A DNA stretch of 64,000 nucleotides from the NCBI RefSeq assembly GCF_003369795.1, contig NZ_CP026730.1, forward strand, positions 5,137,001 through 5,201,000, given 5' to 3'. Source of the DNA: Streptomyces sp. CB09001. GTDB lineage: Bacteria > Actinomycetota > Actinomycetes > Streptomycetales > Streptomycetaceae. Numbering within the stretch: the first letter of the stretch is position 1; each line of letters starts with the position of its first letter. The notes beneath the pieces are model-generated. The model ran no database searches. It was not told the DNA's origin and saw only the letters and a list, made by a program, of their open reading frames with translations. Position numbers and translations under genes: made by a program. Of the stretch, positions 31,564-45,075 are shown piece after piece.

Positions 31564-33831
31564 ATGTGGCCGGGAGTGGAATTGTCAAACACCGAATTTC
31601 CGGACGATGAATTGCTGCACGAGCAGGAATTCATCGACGGACTGTACGCGCGCGTGGACGCGCTGCGTGGCGACGCCGAGGACTCCGTGACCGACGCGCT
31701 CGCGCAGGGCAACACCCCCCAGCAGGCCCGCCTGGAGCGGGACATCCTGGTCGCCGAGCGCTCCGGGCTGCTCGCCGCGCTCAACGCCGTGGACGGCTCC
31801 CTCTGCTTCGGCCGGATCGACCTCACCTCTGGGGCGGGCCACCACATCGGCCGCATCGGTCTGCGCGCCGACGACGCCGAACGCACCCCCGTCCTCATCG
31901 ACTGGCGGGCCGGTGTGGCCCGCCCCTTCTACCTGGCCACCGGCCACACCCCGATGGGGCTGCGCCGCCGCCGGCACATCACCAGCGAGGGCCGCACGGT
32001 CACCGCGCTGCACGACGAGATCCTCGACCTCGGCGACGAGACCCGCACCGGCCACGAGGACCCGTCCGGCGACGCCGTGCTGCTCGCCGCGCTGAACTCC
32101 GCGCGCACCGGCCGCATGGGCGACATCGTCCAGACCATCCAGGCCGACCAGGACCGCATCATCCGCGCCCCGCACCGCGGCGTCCTGGTCGTCGAGGGCG
32201 GACCCGGCACCGGCAAGACCGCCGTCGCCCTGCACCGCGCCGCCTACCTCCTCTACGAGCACCGCGAACTGCTCGCCAAGCGTGCCGTCCTCATCGTCGG
32301 CCCCAACCCGGCCTTCCTCGGCTACATCGGCGAGGTGCTGCCCTCGCTCGGCGAGACCGGCGTGCTCCTCGCCACCGTCGGCGAGCTGTTCCCCGGCGTG
32401 AAGGCCACGGCGACGGACACCCCCGAGGCGGCGGCCGTGAAGGGCCGCGCCGAGATGGCCGACGTCCTCGCCGAGGCGGTCCGCGACCGGCAGGCGCTGC
32501 CCGACCCGGTGATCGCGATCGAGCACGACCGCGAGATCCTCATGCTCGACGACGACCTGGTCAACGTCGCCCGCGAGCGCACCCGCGCCGCCAAGCTGCC
32601 GCACAACGCGGCCCGCGAGCACTTCGAGGGGCACATCCTCAACACCCTCACCGACATGGTCGCCGAGCGCATCGGCACCGACCCCTACGACGGCAGCAAC
32701 CTCCTCGACCCCAGCGACATCACCCAGATCCGCGACGAACTCGCCGAGAATCCCGAGGTCTGGGCCGCCATCGACCAGCTGTGGCCCCGGCTCACCCCGC
32801 GCCGCCTGGTCGCCGACCTGCTCGCCGCCCCCGAGGCCTTCCTCCCCGCCGAGGACGCCGCCGCCGTCCGCCGCCCGGTCACCCGGCGCTGGACCGTCGC
32901 CGACGTGCCCCTGCTGGACGAGGCCGCGGAACTGCTCGGCGTCGACGACCGGGTGGCCCGCTCCCGCGCCGAACGCGAGCGCGAGGAGCAGATCGCCTAC
33001 GCGCAGGGTGTGCTGGACGTGTCGTACGCGTCCCGGACCTACGAGTTCGAGGACAAGGACGAGGAGGACGCCGAGGTCCTGTCCGCGCACGACATCATCG
33101 ACGCCGAGCGCTTCGCCGAACGCCATGAGGAGGACGACCACCGCAGTGCCGCCGAGCGCGCCGCGGCCGACCGCACCTGGGCCTTCGGGCACATCATCGT
33201 GGACGAGGCGCAGGAGCTGTCCCCGATGGCCTGGCGGCTGCTGATGCGCCGCTGCCCCACCCGCTCCATGACCCTGGTCGGCGACCCGGCGCAGACGGCG
33301 GAGGCGGCCGGTGTCGGCTCCTGGTCGAAGATCCTCGCCCCCTACGTCGAGGACCGCTGGGAGCACACCCGCCTGGGCGTCAACTACCGCACCCCGGCGG
33401 AGATCATGGACCTCGCCGCGGCCGTCGTCCGCGCCGGCGACCCGGAGTTCACGCCCCCGAGTTCGGTGCGCTCGACCGGCGTACGCCCCTGGGTCCGCGC
33501 CACCGGCGACCTCCCGGCCGCCGTGGCCGAGGCGGTCCGGGAGCTGACCCCCGAGGAGGGTCGCCTCGCCGTCATCGCCCCGCGCGAGCTGCACCGGGTC
33601 CTCGCGGCCCGCCTGGACGGCGTGACGGCGGACGCCGAGCCCGACCTCACCCAGCGCGTCGTCCTGCTCGACCCGCGCCAGTCCAAGGGCCTGGAGTTCG
33701 ACTCCGTCCTGGTCGTCGAGCCCGGCCGCTACGGCACCAGCGACCTGTACGTCGCCCTCACCCGCGCCACCCAGCACCTCGCCGTCCTGCACGGCGAGCC
33801 GCTGCCGAAGGGGCTGGTGGACGCGGACTGA
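31564..33831 (+). CDS. HelD-like UvrD-family helicase/RNA polymerase recycling factor
   Basis: A 755-residue superfamily-1 ATPase. The first 75 residues form an acidic, coiled-coil-like arm (EFIDGLYARVDALRGDAEDS). Walker A is GGPGTGKT at 212-219; Walker B and the following motif read HIIVDEAQELSPMAWRLLMR; VGDPAQTAE, GVNYRTPAEI and the late QSKGLEFDSVLVVEPGRYG are other SF1 motifs. The layout is that of actinobacterial HelD, which dislodges stalled RNA polymerase; a subgroup (HelR) confers rifamycin tolerance. ATG at 31564 is taken, but a TTG at 31582 with GGGAG upstream is an equally good start. Monocistronic. Confidence 0.85.
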   Translation: MWPGVELSNTEFPDDELLHEQEFIDGLYARVDALRGDAEDSVTDALAQGNTPQQARLERDILVAERSGLLAALNAVDGSLCFGRIDLTSGAGHHIGRIGLRADDAERTPVLIDWRAGVARPFYLATGHTPMGLRRRRHITSEGRTVTALHDEILDLGDETRTGHEDPSGDAVLLAALNSARTGRMGDIVQTIQADQDRIIRAPHRGVLVVEGGPGTGKTAVALHRAAYLLYEHRELLAKRAVLIVGPNPAFLGYIGEVLPSLGETGVLLATVGELFPGVKATATDTPEAAAVKGRAEMADVLAEAVRDRQALPDPVIAIEHDREILMLDDDLVNVARERTRAAKLPHNAAREHFEGHILNTLTDMVAERIGTDPYDGSNLLDPSDITQIRDELAENPEVWAAIDQLWPRLTPRRLVADLLAAPEAFLPAEDAAAVRRPVTRRWTVADVPLLDEAAELLGVDDRVARSRAEREREEQIAYAQGVLDVSYASRTYEFEDKDEEDAEVLSAHDIIDAERFAERHEEDDHRSAAERAAADRTWAFGHIIVDEAQELSPMAWRLLMRRCPTRSMTLVGDPAQTAEAAGVGSWSKILAPYVEDRWEHTRLGVNYRTPAEIMDLAAAVVRAGDPEFTPPSSVRSTGVRPWVRATGDLPAAVAEAVRELTPEEGRLAVIAPRELHRVLAARLDGVTADAEPDLTQRVVLLDPRQSKGLEFDSVLVVEPGRYGTSDLYVALTRATQHLAVLHGEPLPKGLVDAD

Positions 33832-33864
33832 CGGAAGGACGGAAGGGCCGCCCGGCCGGGCCGG

Positions 33865-36246
<2,382 letters not shown>

Positions 36247-36286
36247 GGGCGGGGCCTCCTGGGCGCAGTGGGAGCGGGCGGGGACG

Positions 36287-37681
36287 TCAGGCCGGCTCGG
36301 GCAGGGACAGGCGGCGCACCGCCGTCAGGGGCACCTCGAGCCAGTCGGGACGGTGCCGGGCCTCGTACAGGACCTCGTAGACCGCCTTGTCCGTCTCGTA
36401 GGCGCGCAGCAGCACCGGGTCGGTGCGCGGGTCGTGGCCGTCCGCCTCCGCGTAGCCGGTGCAGTACGCGGCCCGGCAGGTCTCGGCCCAGCCCGGCACA
36501 CGTACGTCGGCCGAGTGCGCGGCGTAGTCGAAGGAGCGCAGCATCCCCGCGACGTCCCGCACCGCCGGCTGCGGCAGCCGGCGCTCGGCGAGGGGTTTCG
36601 CCGGTTCCCCCTCGAAGTCGATCAGGGACCACTCGCCGTCGGGGGAGCGCAGGCACTGGCCCAGGTGCAGGTCGCCGTGGACGCGCTGCGCCGACCAGGT
36701 ACGGCCCTCGGAGGCCAGGTCCGCCAACGCGGTGAACGCAGTCCGCAGCGCCGGCGCGTACGACCTCAGCAGGGGCACGGCCCGCGCCGCCTCCGCCAGC
36801 CGCCCGATCATGCCGTCGGCGAGCTGCCGCGCCTGGGCGTGGCCGAGGGTGACGGTCGGCAGCGCGCGGGCCAGCGCGCCGTGCACCTCGGCGGTGGCCC
36901 GCCCGAGTGCCCGGGCCTCGGCGACGAAGTCCTCGCCCTTGGCCAGCTCGCGCAGCGCCAGGTCCCAGCCGTCGGTCGCGCCCTGCAGATAGGGCTGGAG
37001 CACGCCCAGCACCCAGGACCGGCCGGCCAGGTCCGCCACCATCCACCCCACCGGTGCGGGCACCCGGGGGCAGCCCTCGCGGGCCAGGGCCAGCGGCAGT
37101 TCCAGGTCGGGGTTGACGCCGGGCACGATCCGCCGCAGCAGCTTGAGGATGAACGTGTCTCCGTACACGACCGACGAGTTCGACTGCTCGGCGGTCGTCA
37201 GCCGCGGCACCAGCCCCGTGCGTATGCCGTCGCCCGGTGCCCGCTCGAAACGCAGCCCGCCGATGCGGGCCCGCGTGCGCAGCGCCTCAAGCAGCACCTC
37301 GGCGGGACGGGTGTCGTACAGGGCGTCGTACGCGGTGCGCCCGGCCGCCGGGCCCTCGGTCACGTGGCCGATCAGGGCGGGGGCGAGCCGGGGCGGCAGC
37401 GCCTCGCGGGTGCCGATCAGGAGCTGGTAGCAGTCGCCCGGCTCCTCCGCCGCGCCTCCGGCCGGGCTGTGCCGCTGATGGGCGCGGACCAGCACGTGGT
37501 GGAGGCCGAGACGGGAGTCGGCGGGGAGCAGTTCGGTCGCGGCGACCAGGGAGAAGCCGGTGACCGGGCGGCCCTTGCCGGCGAACCAGCGTTGCCGCGG
37601 CAGCCATTCCCGCAGCAGGGGGTCGAGGGATGCGAGGAGTCCCGGCGGGCTCGTATCGGTGCGTATGACGGCTTCCGACAT
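36287..37681 (-). CDS. mak: Maltokinase (Mak/Pep2)
   Basis: A 464-residue aminoglycoside-phosphotransferase-like kinase, phosphorylating maltose to alpha-maltose 1-phosphate for GlgE. An N-terminal cap (WLPRQRWFAGKGRPVTGFSL, GDCYQLLIGTR) precedes the kinase fold; the catalytic loop is QRVHGDLHLGQCL (base Asp) and the metal-binding DFE motif is LIDFEGEPAKPLAERRLP. The ATG at 37681 lies 18 bp after the treS stop. The order treS-mak mirrors the TreS-Mak complex known in mycobacteria. No membrane segment or regulator motif seen. Confidence 0.93.
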   Translation of the reverse strand: MSEAVIRTDTSPPGLLASLDPLLREWLPRQRWFAGKGRPVTGFSLVAATELLPADSRLGLHHVLVRAHQRHSPAGGAAEEPGDCYQLLIGTREALPPRLAPALIGHVTEGPAAGRTAYDALYDTRPAEVLLEALRTRARIGGLRFERAPGDGIRTGLVPRLTTAEQSNSSVVYGDTFILKLLRRIVPGVNPDLELPLALAREGCPRVPAPVGWMVADLAGRSWVLGVLQPYLQGATDGWDLALRELAKGEDFVAEARALGRATAEVHGALARALPTVTLGHAQARQLADGMIGRLAEAARAVPLLRSYAPALRTAFTALADLASEGRTWSAQRVHGDLHLGQCLRSPDGEWSLIDFEGEPAKPLAERRLPQPAVRDVAGMLRSFDYAAHSADVRVPGWAETCRAAYCTGYAEADGHDPRTDPVLLRAYETDKAVYEVLYEARHRPDWLEVPLTAVRRLSLPEPA

Positions 37682-37699
37682 GGCGGCGCGTCCTTTCCC

Positions 37700-39396
<1,697 letters not shown>

Positions 39397-39400
<4 letters not shown>

Positions 39401-41433
39401 GTGGTGGGTGACCCTCCGATCTGCGGGTGGGACGGTCGCAGAACCGTGCAGACGTGCGCGGGCGTACGGCCCGGCTCCAGGCGCACATAGTTGGCCCTGC
39501 CCCAGTGGTAGGTCTCGCCGGTCAGCTCGTCGCGCACCGGCACCGACTCGTGCCAGTCCAGGCCGAGTTGCGGCATGTCCAACGAGACCGTCGCCTCCTG
39601 GGTGTGGCGGGGGTCCAGGTTCACGACCACCAGAACCGTGTTCGACCCCTGCCGCTTCGAGTAGGCGATCACCTCCTCCTTGTCCGTGGGGTGGAAGTGC
39701 AGATCGCGCAGTTGGCGCAGCGCGGGGTGCTCGCGCCGGATGGTGTTGAGCTTGGTGATGAGGGGGGCGATGGTGGTGCCCTCGCGGGCGGCGGTGGTCC
39801 AGTCGCGGGGGGTGAGCTGGTACTTCTCGCTGTCGAGGTATTCCTCGCTGCCTTCGCGCAGGGGGGTGTTCTCGCAGAGTTCGTAGCCGCTGTAGAGGCC
39901 CCAGGTGGGGGAGAGGGTGGCGGCGAGGACGGCGCGGACCTCGAAGGCGGGGCGGCCGCCGTGCTGGAGGTAGGCGTGCAGGATGTCGGGGGTGTTGGCG
40001 AAGAGGTTGGGCCGCATGTACGCCGCCGCCTCGCCGGACAGCTCCTCCAGGTACTCGGTGAGTTCCTGTTTGGTGTTGCGCCAGGTGAAGTAGGTGTAGG
40101 ACTGCTGGAAGCCGGTCTGGGCGAGGGTGGCCATCATGGCGGGGCGGGTGAAGGCCTCGGCGAGGAAGATGACGTCGGGGTCGGTGCGGTTGATGTCGGC
40201 GATGACGCGTTCCCAGAAGGCGACGGGTTTGGTGTGGGGGTTGTCGACGCGGAAGATGCGTACGCCGTGGTCCATCCAGTGGCGCAGGATCCGTACGGTC
40301 TCGGTGTGGAGTCCGTCGGGGTCGGTGTCGAAGGCGATGGGGTAGATGTCCTGGTATTTCTTGGGCGGGTTCTCGGCGTGGGCGATGGTGCCGTCGGGGC
40401 GGTGGTGGAACCACTCGGGGTGTTTGTGGACCCAGGGGTGGTCGGGGGAGCACTGGAGGGCGAAGTCCAGGGCGATTTCCATGTCCAGGCGGGCGGCTTC
40501 GCGCACGAAGTGGTCGAAGTCGTCGAGGGTGCCGAGGGCGGGGTGGACGGTGTCGTGGCCGCCTTCGGGGGAGCCGATGGCCCAGGGGACGCCGACGTCG
40601 TCGGGGGTGGCGGAGAGGGTGTTGTTGCGGCCTTTGCGGTGGGTGGTGCCGATGGGGTGGACCGGGGGGAGGTAGACGACGTCGAAGCCCATGGCGGCGA
40701 TGGCGGGCAGGCGGCGGGCGGCGGTGCGGAAGGTGCCGTGCGGGGTGTCGGGGGTGCCTTCGGAGCGGGGGAAGAACTCGTACCAGGCGCCGTAGAGGGC
40801 GCGTTCGCGTTCGACGAGCAGGGGCAGCGGATCGGAGGAGGTGAGCAGGTCGCGCAGGGGGTGGCGGGCCAGGACCGCGTCCACCTGGGGCGTCAACGCC
40901 GCCGCCAGCCTGGACGCGGCCGGCCTGCTCTCGTCCCGCAGCGCGTCGACCGCGGCCAGCAGTTCACGCCGGTCCCGGCGTCCGGGCACGTCGGCGGCGG
41001 CCCGCTCGTACAACCGGGCGCCCTCCTCCAGGACCAGGTCGGTGTCCATGCCCGCCGGGATCTTGATCCGGGCGTGGTGCCGCCAGGTGGTGACCGGATC
41101 GCCCCACGCCTCCACGGTGTACGACCACATCCCCGTCGCGCCCGCGGTGACGGTGGCGCCCCAGCGGTCGGTGCCGGGGGCCAGCTCCCGCATCGGCGTC
41201 CAGGGGCCCGGCCGGCCCCGCGGATCTCTCAGGACGACATTGGCCCCCACCGCGTCGTGCCCCTCCCGGAACACGGTGGCGGAGACCTCGAACGACTCGC
41301 CGGTGACGGCCTTGGCCGGCCGGCGGCCGTGCTGGACGACCGGACGGACGTCCAGCACGGGGATGCGCCCGACGACGGTGGCGACGGTGGTGCTCTGTGC
41401 GGAGGCTGCTGGCGAGTGGTGCGTGGCGGGCAT
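39397..41433 (-). CDS. glgE: Alpha-1,4-glucan:maltose-1-phosphate maltosyltransferase GlgE
   Basis: A 678-residue GH13_3 enzyme that transfers maltosyl units from maltose 1-phosphate to growing alpha-1,4 glucan. The N-terminal part (RIPVLDVRPVVQHGRRPAKA, an Ig-like domain and helical insert) is followed by the barrel with the nucleophile Asp in VRIFRVDNPHTKPVAFWERV, the acid/base Glu in VIFLAEAFTRPAMM and the third Asp in the following barrel loop. ATG at 41433 has AGGAG upstream. The central part (about 39720-40860) has a strikingly different codon usage, with AAA lysine codons, from the two ends; see findings. First gene of glgE-treS-mak-glgB. Confidence 0.95.
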
Positions 41434-41803
41434 GACCGCTCCTGTCCGCGTCAACTGGGTGGGCGGATGACTGCTGGGGAGGTGGGTCCTGCGAGGTGCG
41501 TGCGGGGCGTACCGCAGGAGCCTTCCCACACTCTTCCGGTGGGCAATCCGGCACTTTGTCAACTACTCGCGCGTATGTCGACATCACGACACACGGTGCG
41601 ATCTGACCGTCGCTTTCCCGGATGCCGCTCCCGCAATCAGCGTTCGTCGCGACATGTGCAGCTTTCCTTGCGGGCCGAAGCGCCACAAGAAGGCCGACGG
41701 GGAAAGATCCGGCCATATCGACACGCCGTGCGCGTCAGTTCCTGTCCGGCGCATCCGGGCGAAGGCCCCAACAAGGGACACATCGCGCGGTAACGTCGTG
41801 AGG
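41434..41803. other. Divergent intergenic region between glgE and glgP
   Basis: 370 bp without a supportable gene. On the minus strand TTGACA (41562-41557) is a possible -35 for glgE, but no good -10 follows. On the plus strand TAACGT (41791-41796) is a -10-like hexamer placed for a transcript starting at the glgP GTG at 41804. AT-richer DNA lies at 41545-41600. Confidence 0.5.
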
Positions 41804-44422
41804 GTGAAGGCGATCCGTCGACTGACCGTCCGTCCCGTTCTCCCCGACCCCCTCCGGCCGCTCAGTGATCTGGCCCGCAATCTGCGCTGGTCCTGGCACC
41901 CGGAGACCCGCGACCTCTTCCAGTCCGTCGACCCCGAGTGCTGGACCGCGTCCGGCCGCGACCCGGTACGGCTGCTCGGCACCGTCCGGCCCGCGCGTCT
42001 CGCGGAGCTGGCCGAGGACCGGCGCTTCCTGCGCCGGCTCACCGCGGTGGCCGACGACCTCGACCACTACATGACCGGCGACCGCTGGTACCAGGCCCAG
42101 TCCGGCCGACTCCCGGGCGCCGTGGCCTACTTCTCGCCCGAGTTCGGCATCACCGCCGCACTGCCCCAGTACTCCGGCGGCCTCGGCATCCTGGCCGGCG
42201 ACCACCTCAAGGCGGCCAGCGACCTGGGGGTGCCGCTCGTCGGCGTGGGCCTGCTGTACCGGCACGGCTACTTCCGCCAGTCCCTCTCCCGGGACGGCTG
42301 GCAGCAGGAGCACTATCCCGTCCTCGACCCCCACGAGTTGCCCCTCGCGCCCTTTAAGGAGCCCGACGGCACCCCGGCGCACGTCGCCCTCGCGCTGCCC
42401 GGCGGCCGGGAGTTGCGGGCCCGTGTCTGGCTGGCCCAGGTCGGCCGGGTGCCGCTGCTGCTGCTCGACTCCGACGTCGAGGAGAACGACCCCGGCGAAC
42501 GCGGCGTCACCGACCGGCTCTACGGCGGCGGCAGCGAGCACCGGCTCCTCCAGGAGATGCTGCTCGGCATAGGAGGTGTCCGGGCGGTGCGGACGTTCTG
42601 CCGGCTCACCGGGCACCCCGCGCCGGAGGTGTTCCACACCAACGAGGGCCACGCCGGCTTCCTCGGCCTGGAACGCATCGCCGAACTGGGCGACGAGGGG
42701 CTGGAGTTCGGGCCGGCCCTGGAGGCGGTGCGGGCCGGCACCGTCTTCACCACGCACACCCCGGTCCCGGCCGGCATCGACCGCTTCGACCGCGAGCTGG
42801 TCGCCCGCCACTTCGGCCCCGACGCCGAACTTCCGCGCATCGACGTCGAACGCGTCCTCAGGCTCGGCATGGAGACCTACCCGGGCGGCGAGCCCAACCT
42901 CTTCAACATGGCCGTGATGGGCCTCAGGCTCGCCCAGCGCGCCAACGGCGTCTCCGTGCTGCACGGCGGCGTCAGCCGGGGGATGTTCGCCGGACTGTGG
43001 CCCGGTTTCGACGCCGAGGAGGTGCCCATCACCTCCGTCACCAACGGCGTGCACGCCCCGACCTGGGTGGCGCCCGAGGTGTTCCGGCTCGGCGCCCGGC
43101 AGATCGGCGTGCAGCGGGCCGAGGACGCGCTGGCCGTCGGCGGTTCGGACCGCTGGGACTCGGTCGCCGACATTCCCGACCAGGACATCTGGGAGCTGCG
43201 CCGCACCCTGCGCGCCCAGCTCGTGGAGGAGGTGCGCGAGCGGCTGCGCGCCTCCTGGCGGCAGCGCGGCGCCGGGACGGCCGAACTGGGCTGGATCGAC
43301 GACGCCCTCGACCCGGACGTGCTCACCATCGGCTTCGCGCGGCGCGTCCCGTCGTACAAGCGGCTCACGCTGATGCTGCGCGACCGGGAGCGGCTGACGG
43401 AGCTGCTGCTGCACCCCGAGCGGCCGATCCAGATCGTCGTCGCGGGCAAGGCGCACCCGGCGGACGACGGCGGCAAGCGGCTGGTGCAGGAGCTGGTGCG
43501 GTTCGCGGACGACCCGCGGGTGCGGCACCGCATCGTGTTCCTGCCGGACTACGGCATGGCGATGGCGCAGAAGCTCTACCCGGGCTGCGACATCTGGCTG
43601 AACAACCCGCTGCGGCCGCTGGAGGCCTGCGGCACCTCCGGCATGAAGGCGGCGCTCAACGGCTGCCTCAACCTGTCGGTGCTCGACGGCTGGTGGGACG
43701 AGTGGTACCAGCCGGACTTCGGCTGGGCCATCCCCACCGCCGACGGCGTCGGCACCGACCCGGACCGCCGCGACGCCATAGAGGCCAACGCCCTCTACGA
43801 CCTGCTGGAGCAGCGGATCACCCCGCGCTTCTACGAGCGGGGCGCGAGCGGGCTGCCCGACCGGTGGCTGGAGATGGTGCGCAGGACCCTCAGCCTGCTC
43901 GGCCCGAAGGTGCTGGCCGGCCGCATGGTCCGCGAGTACGTCGAGCGGCTCTACACCCCTGCCGCCGAGGCGCACCGCGCGATGGACCCGGACTCCGCGC
44001 GCGGGCTCGCCGAGTGGAAGACGCGGGTGCGGGCGGCCTGGCCCGGGGTGAGCGTCGACCACGTGGAGACCTCCGCCGCCACCGCCAGCGCCGAACTGGG
44101 TACCACGCTCGCGCTGCGGGTGCGGGTGAAGCTCGGCGATCTCGCGCCGGAGGACGTGGAGGTGCAGGCGGTCTCCGGCCGGGTGGACTCCGAGGACCGG
44201 ATCACCGACGCGGCGAAGGCGCCGCTGAAACCGGTGGGCGGGCCCGACCTGGAGGGCCGCTGGGCCTACGAGGGGCCGCTCGCCCTGGACCGCACCGGCC
44301 CCTTCGGCTACACGGTCCGCGTCCTGCCCGCACACCGGCTGCTGGCCTCCGGCGTGGAGACCGGCCTGGTCGCGGAGCCCTCCGGCGACCTGGTGGAGGC
44401 GGCGGGCCTGCTGATGCGGTGA
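41804..44422 (+). CDS. glgP: Alpha-glucan phosphorylase
   Basis: An 872-residue glycogen phosphorylase of the TIGR02094 (short-insert bacterial) type, releasing glucose 1-phosphate from alpha-1,4 glucan. Features: LARNLRWSWHPETRDLFQSV at the start, VAYFSPEFGITAALPQYSGG, LGILAGDHLKAASDLGVPLV, EGHAGFLGLERI, FARRVPSYKRLTLM and the pyridoxal-phosphate lysine in CGTSGMKAALNGCLNLSVLD. GTG at 41804 is chosen because TAACGT eight bases upstream fits a leaderless mRNA; GTG at 41798 is equally in frame. Divergent from glgE, so synthesis and breakdown of the same glucan share a promoter region. Confidence 0.93.
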   Translation: MKAIRRLTVRPVLPDPLRPLSDLARNLRWSWHPETRDLFQSVDPECWTASGRDPVRLLGTVRPARLAELAEDRRFLRRLTAVADDLDHYMTGDRWYQAQSGRLPGAVAYFSPEFGITAALPQYSGGLGILAGDHLKAASDLGVPLVGVGLLYRHGYFRQSLSRDGWQQEHYPVLDPHELPLAPFKEPDGTPAHVALALPGGRELRARVWLAQVGRVPLLLLDSDVEENDPGERGVTDRLYGGGSEHRLLQEMLLGIGGVRAVRTFCRLTGHPAPEVFHTNEGHAGFLGLERIAELGDEGLEFGPALEAVRAGTVFTTHTPVPAGIDRFDRELVARHFGPDAELPRIDVERVLRLGMETYPGGEPNLFNMAVMGLRLAQRANGVSVLHGGVSRGMFAGLWPGFDAEEVPITSVTNGVHAPTWVAPEVFRLGARQIGVQRAEDALAVGGSDRWDSVADIPDQDIWELRRTLRAQLVEEVRERLRASWRQRGAGTAELGWIDDALDPDVLTIGFARRVPSYKRLTLMLRDRERLTELLLHPERPIQIVVAGKAHPADDGGKRLVQELVRFADDPRVRHRIVFLPDYGMAMAQKLYPGCDIWLNNPLRPLEACGTSGMKAALNGCLNLSVLDGWWDEWYQPDFGWAIPTADGVGTDPDRRDAIEANALYDLLEQRITPRFYERGASGLPDRWLEMVRRTLSLLGPKVLAGRMVREYVERLYTPAAEAHRAMDPDSARGLAEWKTRVRAAWPGVSVDHVETSAATASAELGTTLALRVRVKLGDLAPEDVEVQAVSGRVDSEDRITDAAKAPLKPVGGPDLEGRWAYEGPLALDRTGPFGYTVRVLPAHRLLASGVETGLVAEPSGDLVEAAGLLMR

Positions 44423-44467
44423 CCCCCGGAGCAGCCGGGCGGTGGGGCGGGTGACGACGAGGAGGGC

Positions 44468-44977
44468 TCAGTCCTCCTCGTCGCCACCGCTCAGCCGCCT
44501 GAGGACGGTGCCGCAGCGGCGGGCGTAGGCGTGCTGGAAGGCGCGGGTCGCCGGTCCGCCGGCCTTGGCGTACCACTTGGCCGGGCGGCTGAAGGCGTGC
44601 ACGGTCAGCCAGACCGTGCCGTCACCGGTGCGGTCCACCACGAAGGCCTCCTCGCCGGACTCGGGGTGGCCGGGCAGCGTGCCGTAGGCCCAGCCGGCCC
44701 GGCGCGGCTCCTCCAGTGTCCACACCACCCGGCAGGGCGCCTTGATCATGCTGGCGAGGGTGACGGTGACGTCGACGCCGGGCGCGGCACGTTCCGCGCT
44801 CGCGTCGATGCCGACGCCCAGCTCCCGGTGCATCTCCCAGGTGAGCACGGCCTCGACCGCCCGCCGGAACACCGGTTCACCCTCCCCGAGGCGGGTGCGT
44901 ACGTGCATGGGGCGGAAGCCGGGCGGGCAGGCGCCCTGCTCGCGGGTGGCGCCGACGTCGTCGTACGTGAAGGACAT
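44468..44977 (-). CDS. DUF1990 family protein
   Basis: A 169-residue cytoplasmic protein of the DUF1990 (YndB-like) family: it begins SFTYDDVGATREQGACPPGF, has the RAVEAVLTWEMHRELGVGID helix and the family motif EEAFVVDRTGDGTVWLTVHA with SRPAKWYAKAGGPATRAFQH. No catalytic function is known; the fold is likely SRPBCC-like. ATG at 44977; ribosome site is weak. It is downstream of the first metalloprotease but separated from it by hairpins, and converges with glgP. Confidence 0.85.
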   Translation of the reverse strand: MSFTYDDVGATREQGACPPGFRPMHVRTRLGEGEPVFRRAVEAVLTWEMHRELGVGIDASAERAAPGVDVTVTLASMIKAPCRVVWTLEEPRRAGWAYGTLPGHPESGEEAFVVDRTGDGTVWLTVHAFSRPAKWYAKAGGPATRAFQHAYARRCGTVLRRLSGGDEED

Positions 44978-44998
44978 GGGCACCAAGACTAGGGCGGC

Positions 44999-45022
44999 AC
45001 CCGGGAACCGCTGGTTCCGGGT
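44999..45022 (-). terminator. Hairpin after the first M4 peptidase gene
   Basis: ACCCGGGAACC (44999-45009) pairs with GGTTCCGGGT (45013-45022) with one bulged base. Located 54-77 bp past the stop of the peptidase gene on the minus strand. Confidence 0.4.
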
Positions 45023-45030
45023 TCCGCCGG

Positions 45031-45073
45031 CCGAGTCGGCCGACTCGGTGGGGACGGCCGACTCGGTGGGGAC
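45031..45073. repeat. Palindrome and 18-bp tandem repeat
   Basis: CCGAGTCGG/CCGACTCGG (45031-45048) is a perfect 18-bp palindrome without loop. GGCCGACTCGGTGGGGAC is then repeated exactly twice in tandem (45038-45055 and 45056-45073), ending 3 bp before the peptidase stop codon on the minus strand. Confidence 0.8.
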
Positions 45074-45075
45074 GG

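Noticed and set aside
41434..41562. N-terminal extension of GlgE starting at a TTG
   Set aside because: The extension is unlike GlgE, and the ATG at 41433 has a good AGGAG ribosome site and begins close to the family start.
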